Counted from the first letter of the stretch, positions 1 through 5,685 are shown. The stretch: 5,685 nucleotides of DNA from Gemmobacter sp. (GCA_003509785.1 DOMY01000169.1:1-5685), one strand, 5' to 3'. Notes: a model not told the origin generated them from the letters alone. Numbers and translations: made by a program.

Positions 1-665
1 CAATAGGCATCGCGGCGTTGATGCGCCGCCCAGCGGGGGGCCAGAAACGGCTCTGCCTCCAGCCGGTTCATCCAATCCGCGCGCCAGTCCGGGCGCAGCA
101 CGGGATCGGCAGGGCGTGACGAGAACGACAGCATCACCGCGCCCCAGCCGATGTTTTCGCCCAGCAGGCAGCCGCCCTTGAAATGCACGTCATCGGCAAA
201 ACGGTCGGCGGTGGAACAGACCGAAATCACCGCCTTCAGCGCGGGTGGCTGGTTGAAGGCAGCCTGCAGACAGTTGAAGCCCCCCCAGCTTTTGCCCATC
301 ATCCCCACCGCACCGCGGCACCAGCGTTGCGCGGCCAGCCAGGCGATCACCGCAACAGCATCGTCCATTTCCTGCTGGCTGTATTCGTCCAGCATCAGCC
401 CTTCGCTGTCGCCATTGCCGCGCATGTCGACCCGGATGCAGGCATAGCCATGTCCCGCCACATAGGGGTGCATCAGCTCGTCCCGCGGCAGGGTGCCATC
501 GGATTTGCGATAGGGAATGTATTCCAGCACGGCGGGAACCGGGTTTTCCGTGGCATCTTCGGGCATCCACAACCGGGCCGAAAGCTGCACCCCGTCGGGC
601 ATGGGAATGCGGATGTCGCGCTGATCGGTGATCTTGCGCGGGAAACTGTCAACGATACGGGTCAT
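1..665 (-). CDS. CocE/NonD family alpha/beta hydrolase (partial, C-terminus beyond window)
   Basis: A reading frame runs without a stop from the ATG at 665 to the left window edge, giving 221 residues of a protein that in this family is usually about 550-670 long. The visible part is the S15-peptidase-like catalytic domain of CocE/NonD hydrolases, which act on esters or amides. Residues 19-33 (IRIPMPDGVQLSARLW) open the domain. The YIPYRK segment at 49-54 should supply the oxyanion-hole tyrosine. DMRGNGDSEG at 80-89 is the usual strand-loop, and GKSWGG at 124-129 is the nucleophile elbow with Ser126. The catalytic Asp and His would lie beyond the window. GGAGAAGG ends 1 base before the ATG, with GGAG at a normal 5-base distance, which supports this start. 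No signal peptide is visible, so it is probably cytoplasmic. It lies downstream of, and in the same direction as, the LysR gene. Substrate unknown; a link to choline metabolism is only a guess from position. Confidence 0.88.
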   Translation of the reverse strand, partial: MTRIVDSFPRKITDQRDIRIPMPDGVQLSARLWMPEDATENPVPAVLEYIPYRKSDGTLPRDELMHPYVAGHGYACIRVDMRGNGDSEGLMLDEYSQQEMDDAVAVIAWLAAQRWCRGAVGMMGKSWGGFNCLQAAFNQPPALKAVISVCSTADRFADDVHFKGGCLLGENIGWGAVMLSFSSRPADPVLRPDWRADWMNRLEAEPFLAPRWAAHQRRDAY

Positions 666-729
666 ACCTTCTCCGGGATGCAGCTGTGCTTCCACCGGGG
701 TAGAACGACCGCCACAACCATCTTGCCGA

Positions 730-752
730 AAAGCGACCTATCATGTCGCTTT
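730..752 (-). terminator. Hairpin after lysR, weak intrinsic terminator candidate
   Basis: A perfect 8-bp inverted repeat (aaagcgac / gtcgcttt) encloses a 7-base loop, starting 7 bases after the lysR stop codon. Read on the minus strand, the stem ends in TTTT, then CGG. The T tract is short and partly inside the stem, so termination may be incomplete and allow read-through into the hydrolase gene. It could instead be a protein-binding dyad upstream of the hydrolase. Confidence 0.4.
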
Positions 753-759
753 CGATCAT

Positions 760-1644
760 TCAACCCGCCGATGCCACTTCATCGCGCAACCAGTGTGCAA
801 GTGCCTTATGCCCGGGCGTTTGCGGGCCGGGGCTTTCCACCCAATAGCCGGTATCCTGTCGTCGCAGCTCTGGTCCCACCGGCACCAGCGCGCCGCTGTC
901 CAGATGCGGCGCAATCAGTGGCAGCCAGCCCAGGGCCACCCCCTGCCCCGCCAGCACGGCCTGCACCACGAAATCATAGGTGTTCAGCCCCAGCTCTCCG
1001 CTGCGGCGGCTGCGCGCAACAGCATGTTCGGCAAACCAGCCCGTCCAGGTGAACCAGCGCGCCTCGGGCGGTGCATCCAGATGCAGCAGGGTGGCAGAGG
1101 CCAGCGCCGCGGGTGTATCCAGCGGCCCCTGCGCCGCCAGATAGGCCGGTGCCGCGACTGGCAGAACCCGTTCAGGCAGCAGCAGCCAGGCGCTTGCATC
1201 CAGATCGCCCGCCCGGGCAAAGCGGATCGCCACCTCGCCCGGGCGGGCGGCGCGGTTTTCCTGGGCGGCAGTGATCTGCACCTCGATCTCCGGGTGCTGG
1301 CTGCGGAACCGCGCCAGCCGCGGCATCAGCCACAGGCCCGCAAAACCGAAATCCGTGAGAATGCGCAAGGCAGGCTGGCGCGACAGGGCCACCACCTCGG
1401 CCAGCGCCACGTCGATCTGCGCCAGCGCGGGCAACAGCGCGCGCAGCAGCACCTCGCCCGCCGGGGTCGGCCGACAGCCGGCTTGTGACCGCAGGAACAG
1501 CGCCACCCCCAGATGATCTTCGGCCCGGCGCAGCTGATAGCTGACGGCGGGCTGCGTCATCCCCAGCGCGGCCCCGGCCCGCGTCAGTGTGCCATGCCGC
1601 GCCACCGCCTCGATCACGCGCAGTGCCGCCGGATCAAGCTGCAT
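760..1644 (-). CDS. LysR-type regulator of choline-sulfate utilisation
   Basis: This 294-residue protein has normal LysR-family length. Residues 2-60 form the winged helix-turn-helix: a scaffold helix around LRVIEAVARHGTLTRAGAALG and a recognition helix QPAVSYQLRRAEDHLG at 31-46, followed by LFLR and the TPAGEVLL linker start. Residues from about 88 onward form the periplasmic-binding-protein-like effector domain. The sequence resembles the putative choline-sulfate utilisation transcription factor subgroup of LysR proteins, and the divergent betC gene supports this. The ligand is inferred, not shown; choline sulfate, choline or betaine are candidates. The ATG at 1644 is preceded by AAAGGTGG (1655-1648), a strong ribosome binding site. 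A LysR-box dyad overlaps this start, which suggests autoregulation. It acts as a cytoplasmic DNA-binding protein, probably a tetramer as is usual in the family. Confidence 0.9.
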   Translation of the reverse strand: MQLDPAALRVIEAVARHGTLTRAGAALGMTQPAVSYQLRRAEDHLGVALFLRSQAGCRPTPAGEVLLRALLPALAQIDVALAEVVALSRQPALRILTDFGFAGLWLMPRLARFRSQHPEIEVQITAAQENRAARPGEVAIRFARAGDLDASAWLLLPERVLPVAAPAYLAAQGPLDTPAALASATLLHLDAPPEARWFTWTGWFAEHAVARSRRSGELGLNTYDFVVQAVLAGQGVALGWLPLIAPHLDSGALVPVGPELRRQDTGYWVESPGPQTPGHKALAHWLRDEVASAG

Positions 1645-1659
1645 AAACCACCTTTATGC
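1641..1659. promoter_or_regulatory. LysR-box-like operator over the lysR start codon
   Basis: A perfect 7-bp inverted repeat, GCATAAA-N5-TTTATGC, contains the T-N11-A pattern (T at 1644, A at 1656) typical of LysR-type regulators. It covers both the lysR start codon and its Shine-Dalgarno sequence. The likely ligand-independent role is anchoring the regulator and repressing its own gene, while a second site nearer betC could mediate activation. The dyad is seen directly; binding is inferred. Confidence 0.5.
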
Positions 1660-1684
1660 CATACATCGAAAATCCCCGTCTTTC

Positions 1685-1703
1685 CTGCATCCAGCATATG
1701 CAG
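1685..1703. promoter_or_regulatory. Second inverted repeat in the lysR-betC spacer
   Basis: CTGCAT-N7-ATGCAG, a 6-bp perfect dyad, sits 32-50 bases before the betC start and about 25 bases from the LysR-box dyad. An 8-base palindrome GCATATGC (1694-1701) overlaps its right arm. It could be the activation site or part of the betC promoter, but it lacks a symmetric T-N11-A. I could not place -35 and -10 elements with confidence for either gene; both promoters must lie in or near this 90-bp spacer. Confidence 0.3.
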
Positions 1704-1734
1704 TTTGAATGGCAGGGAAAGCAGAAGGCGTGTC

Positions 1735-3246
1735 ATGACGGAAAAACAGCCCAATATCCTTATCCTGATGGTGGACCAGCTGACGGGAACCCTGTTCCCA
1801 GATGGCCCGGCAGACTGGCTTCATGCGCCCAATCTGAAGCGGCTGGCGGAACGATCCGTCCGCTTTGCCAATGCCTATACCGCCTCGCCGCTTTGCGCGC
1901 CCGCCCGGGCCAGCTTCATGTCGGGCCAGCTGCCACGCCGCACGCGGGTTTATGACAATGCGGCCGAATTCACCTCGGATATCCCCACCTTTGCGCATCA
2001 CCTGCGCCGCGCCGGATACCAGACCGCGCTGTCGGGCAAGATGCACTTCGTGGGCCCCGATCAGCTGCACGGCTTTGAACAGCGGCTGACCACAGATATT
2101 TACCCCGCCGATTTCGGCTGGACCCCGGATTACCGCAAACCCGGCGAGCGGATCGACTGGTGGTATCACAACCTTGGGTCGGTGACGGGCGCAGGCGTGG
2201 CCGAGATCACCAACCAGCTGGAATATGACGACGACGTTTGCTTTCAGGCGGTGCAGAAGATCTATGATCTGTCGCGCGGCGGTGATCCGCGGCCCTGGGC
2301 TTTGTGCGCCAGCTTTACCCATCCGCATGATCCCTTCGTGGCGCGGCGCAAATACTGGGATCTCTATGAGGGCAACCCGCATCTCGATCCGCCTGAGGCG
2401 ATCCCCTACGAAGAAATGGACCCGCATTCGCAGCGCCTGCTGGATGCCTGCGACTGGCGCGGGCTGGAGGTAACGCCCGAGCATATCCGCCGCGCCCGCC
2501 AGGGCTATTTCGCCAATATCTCTTACGTCGATGACAAGATCGGCGAGATTCTGGCGGCAATGGCGGCAGTGCAGCAGGAAGCGATCATCTTCTTCGTGTC
2601 CGATCACGGCGAGATGCTGGGGCGACGCGGGCTGTGGTTCAAGATGAACTTCTTCGAAGGTTCGGCGCGGGTGCCGCTGATGGTTTCGGCCCCCGGTCTG
2701 GAACCCGGTCTGGTGGAAACCCCGGTCTGCACCATCGACGTGACACCGACGCTCTGCGAACTGGCGGGCATCTCGATGGCAGAGGTCATGCCCTGGACCG
2801 ATGGCGAAAGCCTGGTGCCACTCGCCAAAGGCTTTGACCGCACCAGCCCGGTGGCGATGGAATATGCCGCCGAGGGCAGCATCACCCCACTGGTGGCGCT
2901 GCGGCAAGGCCGGTGGAAATACACCCGCTGCCTGGCAGATCCGGAACAGCTGTTCGATCTGGAATCCGACCCCGAGGAGCGCAGCAACCTTGCCACAGAT
3001 CCCGCCCATGCCGAAACACTCGCCCGCTTCCGGGCCGAGGCCGAGGCGCGCTGGAACCTTGCCGCCTATGATGCCGAAGTGCGTGAAAGCCAGGCGCGGC
3101 GCTGGGTGGTCTATGACGCGCTGCGCAACGGCAATTATTACCCTTGGGACTACCAGCCGCTGCGGGCCGCATCTGAACGCTACATGCGCAACCACATGGA
3201 TCTGAACGTGCTGGAAGACTTCAAACGCTTCCCACGCGGCGAATGA
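1735..3246 (+). CDS. betC: Choline sulfatase BetC
   Basis: This 503-residue cytoplasmic sulfatase hydrolyses choline-O-sulfate to choline and sulfate, feeding glycine betaine synthesis and sulfur supply. The sulfatase signature CAPARAS starts at Cys54, the residue converted to formylglycine, with Arg58. Asp14 lies in VDQL and Asp290-His291 in VSDHG, as metal ligands. Lys102, His104, His198 and Lys303 complete the sulfate site. Asn75, Trp129, Asn146 and Glu380 match positions I recall for the choline pocket of the Sinorhizobium meliloti enzyme. The C-terminal part from about residue 445 (RRWVVYDALRNG, then WDYQP, then RNHMDLNVLEDFKRFP) is the extension typical of choline sulfatases, which separates it from other sulfatases. 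There is no signal peptide. The ATG at 1735 was chosen because the protein aligns from its first residues and AGAAGG ends 6 bases upstream; the frame is open further 5' but that stretch overlaps lysR. It is transcribed divergently from its probable regulator. No maturase gene is present here. Confidence 0.96.
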   Translation: MTEKQPNILILMVDQLTGTLFPDGPADWLHAPNLKRLAERSVRFANAYTASPLCAPARASFMSGQLPRRTRVYDNAAEFTSDIPTFAHHLRRAGYQTALSGKMHFVGPDQLHGFEQRLTTDIYPADFGWTPDYRKPGERIDWWYHNLGSVTGAGVAEITNQLEYDDDVCFQAVQKIYDLSRGGDPRPWALCASFTHPHDPFVARRKYWDLYEGNPHLDPPEAIPYEEMDPHSQRLLDACDWRGLEVTPEHIRRARQGYFANISYVDDKIGEILAAMAAVQQEAIIFFVSDHGEMLGRRGLWFKMNFFEGSARVPLMVSAPGLEPGLVETPVCTIDVTPTLCELAGISMAEVMPWTDGESLVPLAKGFDRTSPVAMEYAAEGSITPLVALRQGRWKYTRCLADPEQLFDLESDPEERSNLATDPAHAETLARFRAEAEARWNLAAYDAEVRESQARRWVVYDALRNGNYYPWDYQPLRAASERYMRNHMDLNVLEDFKRFPRGE

Positions 3247-3275
3247 TACACTCCTTATATATGTAGTCAGATAGC

Positions 3276-3288
3276 GCGCCTTCGGCGC
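3276..3288 (+). other. Short GC hairpin after betC
   Basis: A 5-bp stem (gcgcc / ggcgc) with a 3-base loop starts 30 bases after the betC stop. It is the only compact hairpin directly behind betC on the plus strand, but it is followed by aaaccttctg rather than a T tract, so it is a poor intrinsic terminator. betC may end here, in the hairpins further on, or by Rho. Confidence 0.3.
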
Positions 3289-3342
3289 AAACCTTCTGTC
3301 TCGGTGCCGTGCTGTGTCCGGCGCCTCGGCCATGCCTCCGGC

Positions 3343-3413
3343 GGGCGTATTTTCAAAGGAGCAAGGGCCAGAGCTTTGCCGCTGCCTTTCATTGCTCCTT
3401 TCCAAATACTCCC
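3343..3413. repeat. Palindromic intergenic repeat element
   Basis: Two 22-base arms (3343-3364 and 3392-3413) are reverse complements at 19 of 22 positions, with a perfect 10-bp inner core AAAGGAGCAA / TTGCTCCTTT and a 27-base centre. The outer arms contain GGAGTATTTGGAAAGG-like sequence, which I recall as common between genes in Rhodobacterales genomes, often beside GC-rich hairpins as here. No coding capacity and no transposase is present. It probably belongs to a dispersed REP/MITE-like family, and when transcribed would fold into a long hairpin in either direction. Copy number cannot be judged from this window. Confidence 0.55.
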
Positions 3414-3419
3414 CGGGGT

Positions 3420-3440
3420 CCGGGGGCAGGCAGCCCCCGG
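3420..3440. repeat. GC-rich hairpin beside the palindromic repeat
   Basis: An 8-bp perfect stem (ccgggggc / gcccccgg) closes a 5-base loop. No T tract follows on either strand, so it is not a standard intrinsic terminator by itself. It lies between the repeat element and the metK terminator and may be part of the same dispersed unit. Confidence 0.5.
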
Positions 3441-3453
3441 GGCCACAGCATGG

Positions 3454-3483
3454 AAAAGGCCCGGCACAATCCTGCACCGGGCC
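3454..3483 (-). terminator. Rho-independent terminator of metK
   Basis: On the minus strand an 11-bp stem with two central G-T wobbles (GGCCCGGTGCA pairing with TGTGCCGGGCC, loop GGAT; 3458-3483) is followed at once by TTTT (3457-3454). It lies about 65 bases after the metK stop. This is the only hairpin in the convergent spacer with a proper T tract. Upstream of it, a further GC hairpin is found at 3509-3527. Confidence 0.75.
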
Positions 3484-3508
3484 CCGCATTCCATGGCAAT
3501 GCCTTTGA

Positions 3509-3527
3509 CGGGGGCTCGATGCCCCCG
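3509..3527. other. GC hairpin just after metK
   Basis: A 7-bp stem (cgggggc / gcccccg) with a 5-base loop TCGAT starts 21 bases after the metK stop when read on the minus strand. There is no T tract. It may stabilise the 3' end of the metK mRNA or simply precede the real terminator at 3454-3483. Confidence 0.4.
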
Positions 3528-3548
3528 GCGAAGGCGCCCCCGATCTGG

Positions 3549-4715
3549 TCAGACCGCGGCTTTCAGCGCCTCGATCAGATCGGTACGTTCCCAGCTGAAA
3601 CCACCATCCGCTTCGGGCGCCCGGCCAAAATGACCATAGGCGGCGGTGCGGGCATAGATCGGGCGGTTCAGCCCCAAATGTTCGCGGATGCCACGCGGTG
3701 TCAGGTCCATCACCTTTGCCACCGCGCGTTCGATCTGCGCCGCATCCACTTCGCCGGTGCCATGCGTGTCGACATAGATCGACAGCGGCTTGGCCACACC
3801 GATGGCATAGCTGACCTGCAGGGTGCAGCGGTCAGCCAGACCGGCGGCCACCACGTTCTTGGCCAGATAACGCGCGGCATAAGCTGCCGAACGATCCACC
3901 TTGGTCGGATCCTTGCCCGAAAACGCGCCGCCGCCATGCGGGGCCGCGCCACCATAGGTGTCGACGATGATCTTGCGCCCGGTCAGGCCCGCGTCACCAT
4001 CCGGACCGCCGATCACGAAGGTGCCGGTCGGGTTCACCCACCATTCGGTGCGATCCGAAATCCAGCCCGAAGGCAGCACTTCGCGGATATAAGGCTCCAC
4101 GATGGCGCGGATGTCGTCCGAGCTTTGATCCTTGCTTTCATGCTGGGTCGACAGCACGATAGACGTCACCTCGACCGGCTTGCCATCTTCATAGCGCAGC
4201 GAAATCTGCGATTTCGCATCGGGGCGCAGCGTCGGTTCCTGGCCGGATTTGCGGACCTCAGCCAGACGGCGCAGAATGGCATGGGCATATTGGACCGGTG
4301 CCGGCATCAGCTCCGGCGTTTCGCGGCAGGCGTAGCCGAACATGATGCCCTGATCGCCCGCACCATCCCGGTCAACGCCCTGGGCGATATGTGCCGATTG
4401 CTTGTGCAGGTAGTTTTTTACCTTGAGCGTGTTCCAGTGGAACTTGTCCTGCTCGTATCCGATATCCTTGACGCAGCCGCGCACCAGATCTTCAACCCGG
4501 TCCAGCATGGCCTTCAGCGCCTTGCGGTCTGAAAGGCCGACTTCGCCCCCCACGATCACCCGGTTTGTGGTGGCGAAGGTCTCGCAGGCGACGCGCGCAT
4601 TGGGTTCCTCGGTCAGGAACGCATCCAGAACCGCGTCGGAAATGCGGTCGCATACCTTGTCAGGGTGCCCCTCGGAAACGGATTCCGAAGTGAAAACGTA
4701 GTTCAGTCTGCTCAT
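3549..4715 (-). CDS. metK: S-adenosylmethionine synthetase (methionine adenosyltransferase)
   Basis: MetK makes S-adenosylmethionine from methionine and ATP in the cytoplasm; the enzyme is usually a homotetramer binding magnesium and potassium. The 388 residues match the normal length of about 385-395. GHPDKVCDRISDAVLDA at 16-32 is the N-terminal ATP/methionine segment. GAGDQGIMFGYAC at 118-130 is signature 1, and GGGAFSGKDPTKVDRSAAY at 261-279 contains signature 2 and the phosphate-binding loop. All are intact. The start at 4715 (MSRLNYVFTSESVSEGHPDK) is preferred over in-frame ATG 4730 and TTG 4736, because family members begin close to the FTSESV segment. In addition, GGAG (4728-4725) lies 9 bases before it, and this GGAG is the sequence captured by the riboswitch. 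It lies downstream of lnt on the same strand and converges with betC. Confidence 0.98.
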   Translation of the reverse strand: MSRLNYVFTSESVSEGHPDKVCDRISDAVLDAFLTEEPNARVACETFATTNRVIVGGEVGLSDRKALKAMLDRVEDLVRGCVKDIGYEQDKFHWNTLKVKNYLHKQSAHIAQGVDRDGAGDQGIMFGYACRETPELMPAPVQYAHAILRRLAEVRKSGQEPTLRPDAKSQISLRYEDGKPVEVTSIVLSTQHESKDQSSDDIRAIVEPYIREVLPSGWISDRTEWWVNPTGTFVIGGPDGDAGLTGRKIIVDTYGGAAPHGGGAFSGKDPTKVDRSAAYAARYLAKNVVAAGLADRCTLQVSYAIGVAKPLSIYVDTHGTGEVDAAQIERAVAKVMDLTPRGIREHLGLNRPIYARTAAYGHFGRAPEADGGFSWERTDLIEALKAAV

Positions 4716-4722
4716 GGGGAAG

Positions 4723-4767
4723 TGCTCCATTGTCAATCCCCGTCACGCCAGGAAGCCGTTGTGACGG
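4723..4767 (-). ncRNA. SAM/SAH riboswitch controlling metK
   Basis: This 45-nt H-type pseudoknot RNA lies just before metK. Stem P1 pairs CCGTCAC (4767-4761) with GTGACGG (4746-4740). The 14-base loop AACGGCTTCCTGGC is identical to the loop I recall from the characterised SAM/SAH riboswitch. An 11-base linker (4739-4729) leads to GGAGCA (4728-4723). In the pseudoknot, GGAGC pairs with loop GCTTC (five pairs, one G-U), which hides the metK Shine-Dalgarno sequence. By family knowledge, SAM or SAH binding stabilises this fold and blocks translation, giving feedback control. The class is known only from Rhodobacterales, always upstream of metK. The linker is longer than the three bases in the minimal crystallised RNA I remember. 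The element begins 15 bases after the lnt stop, so the leader is transcribed either from lnt or from a promoter inside its 3' end. Confidence 0.93.
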
Positions 4768-4782
4768 TTCGATGACCCCCGG

Positions 4783-5685
4783 TTACGCCCCGCCCCGCCC
4801 GGCGTCAAGCAGTGCTTTGCGCCGGATTACGGCCAAAAGCGCCAGCAGACAGCCGAAAGTCAGCAGAAACGGTCCTTCGCCCCAGCGGGCAAAAGGCGTC
4901 GGCGGCAGGGCACCGGGCAGCACCGCATCCAGCTTGCCCGCCGTGCCAAAGGGCAGCTCTGCCTGCACCCGCCCGACGGCATCAGTGATCTGGGTGACGC
5001 CGGTATTGCCCACCCGCACCAGTGGCAGCCCCATTTCCACCGCCCGCAGCCGCGCCTGTGCGGCATGTTGGAAGGGGCCGGTCAGCGTGCCAAACCAGGC
5101 ATCATTGGTGATCTGCAAGATCCAGTCGGCCCGCTCTGGCGCGGCGCGCAGATCGCGGGAAAACACCGCCTCATAACAGATCAGCGGCAGCGCCTTGCCC
5201 AGCACGCCCAGATCCAGCACCGCAGCCCCAGGGCCCGCAGCATAGCCATGGCCCTGCTGCGCGGCGAAAGCGCGGATGCCGAACAGCTGCCACAGCCACT
5301 CGCCCAGCGGCATATATTCGCCAAAGGGCACCAGATGATGCTTGTCGTAAAGCGCATCAACCTGTCCCCCTGCCCCGATCACGGCAAGGCTGTTATAGGC
5401 CGCATCCCCCAGCAGACGCTGCGCCCCCAGGGCCACCGGCACACCATTGGCGGCCTGCGCCACCGCGACAGCAGCCCCCCGCCCCTCTTGCAACAGATAG
5501 GGCAGCGCGGTTTCCGGCCAGATGACCAGATCGGGGCGCGGATCGGCAGCCGTCAGATCCAGTTGCAGCTGAAACAGCCGCTCGGCATGTTCGGGGCTCC
5601 ATTTCAGGCTCTGATCGGCATTGGGCTGCACCAGACGCAGCATCCTGCCCGTAGGTTCCGGCATCGGCAGGTCCAGCCGCCACAG
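4783..5685 (-). CDS. lnt: Apolipoprotein N-acyltransferase (partial, N-terminus beyond window)
   Basis: The frame is open to the right window edge and gives the last 300 residues of a protein usually about 500 long. Lnt adds the third acyl chain to the N-terminal cysteine of lipoproteins in the inner membrane. The visible part is the nitrilase-like periplasmic domain. It starts within LWRLDLPMPEP, then MLRLVQPNADQ, and the catalytic Glu in VIWPETALP (visible residue 58). The catalytic Lys is in LYDKHHLVPFGEYMP (115) and the catalytic Cys in LPLICYEAVFS (170). ITNDAWFG and RAVEMGLPLVRVGNTG follow as expected. The last segment, GPFLLTFGCLLALLAVIRRK, is the C-terminal membrane helix. The N-terminal membrane helices lie outside the window. 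An internal ATG at 5664 is not the real start. It is probably cotranscribed with, or reads into, the metK leader. Confidence 0.96.
   Translation of the reverse strand: MWRLDLPMPEPTGRMLRLVQPNADQSLKWSPEHAERLFQLQLDLTAADPRPDLVIWPETALPYLLQEGRGAAVAVAQAANGVPVALGAQRLLGDAAYNSLAVIGAGGQVDALYDKHHLVPFGEYMPLGEWLWQLFGIRAFAAQQGHGYAAGPGAAVLDLGVLGKALPLICYEAVFSRDLRAAPERADWILQITNDAWFGTLTGPFQHAAQARLRAVEMGLPLVRVGNTGVTQITDAVGRVQAELPFGTAGKLDAVLPGALPPTPFARWGEGPFLLTFGCLLALLAVIRRKALLDAGRGGA

Larger units (their letters stand above)
3247..3548. other. Gene-free spacer between convergent betC and metK
   Basis: About 300 bp without a credible gene. The first 30 bases after betC are unusually AT-rich (ccttatatatgtag). The rest is GC-rich and consists of the hairpins and palindromic repeat listed separately. 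Open frames crossing it run antisense into metK and have no ribosome binding site or recognisable protein. Confidence 0.7.

Noticed and set aside
190..570. A 126-codon minus-strand frame within the hydrolase region
   Set aside because: It is out of frame with the true hydrolase, whose frame runs from 665 to the window edge and carries the GKSWGG elbow.
183..1488. Long open frames on the plus strand opposite the hydrolase and lysR
   Set aside because: They overlap antisense to two genes with clear family motifs and have no convincing ribosome binding sites.
1513..1734. An N-terminal extension of betC from an upstream ATG
   Set aside because: It would overlap the lysR coding region and its extra 74 residues do not look like any sulfatase; the ATG at 1735 has a ribosome binding site and matches the family start.
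1654..3489. A 611-codon open frame on the minus strand opposite betC
   Set aside because: It is antisense to a fully recognisable choline sulfatase, arises from high-GC codon bias, and its translation shows no known domain.
3487..3503. Imperfect palindrome around ccatgg between the metK hairpins
   Set aside because: The arms need a bulge and it has no T tract or other context; probably chance.
3309..4532. A 407-codon open frame on the plus strand opposite metK
   Set aside because: It is a shadow of metK; the translated sequence is rich in Arg, His and Ala with no family resemblance.
4768..4782. A dedicated metK promoter between lnt and the riboswitch
   Set aside because: Only 15 bases are available and no -35/-10 pair is visible there; any promoter must be inside lnt or further upstream.
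4785..4805. A GGGGCG-rich run that could suggest a G-quadruplex or regulatory repeat
   Set aside because: It encodes the last residues of Lnt (GRGGA) and is short; GC-rich codon use explains it.

Overview
The window comes from a GC-rich alphaproteobacterium, almost certainly a member of the Rhodobacterales (Rhodobacter/Paracoccus-like). Two things support this: the codon use and protein sequences, and a SAM/SAH riboswitch directly before metK, an RNA class known essentially only from that order. Apart from two genes cut by the window edges, all genes look intact. I see no tRNA, rRNA, CRISPR array, insertion sequence or phage gene.

Left part (1-1734), all minus strand: a CocE/NonD-type alpha/beta hydrolase whose C-terminal part lies beyond base 1, then a LysR-type regulator of the choline-sulfate group. 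The hydrolase lies 94 bp downstream of the regulator, with a hairpin between them. Middle (1735-3246), plus strand: choline sulfatase betC, divergent from the regulator across a 90-bp region that carries two inverted repeats. One of these is a classic T-N11-A LysR box lying over the regulator's own start codon. Together this is a choline-sulfate module: the regulator probably senses choline sulfate or a related ligand, and BetC releases choline and sulfate for glycine betaine synthesis or for carbon and sulfur supply. No transporter, betA/betB or formylglycine-generating enzyme is encoded here.

Spacer (3247-3548): about 300 bp without a gene between the convergent betC and metK. It holds a 71-bp palindromic intergenic repeat, several GC-rich hairpins and a good intrinsic terminator for metK.

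Right part (3454-5685), minus strand: the end of lnt (apolipoprotein N-acyltransferase, N-terminus beyond the window), then 15 bp later a 45-nt SAM/SAH riboswitch that controls metK (S-adenosylmethionine synthetase). The riboswitch sequesters the metK Shine-Dalgarno sequence, so high SAM or SAH should shut down translation. It also fixes the metK start at 4715, giving a 388-residue protein.

Nothing here is clearly an undescribed system. The points most worth a second look are the metK leader (extra in-frame start codons and a possible alternative hairpin), the operator-like dyads between lysR and betC, the dispersed-type palindromic repeat, and the hydrolase next to the choline-sulfate genes.
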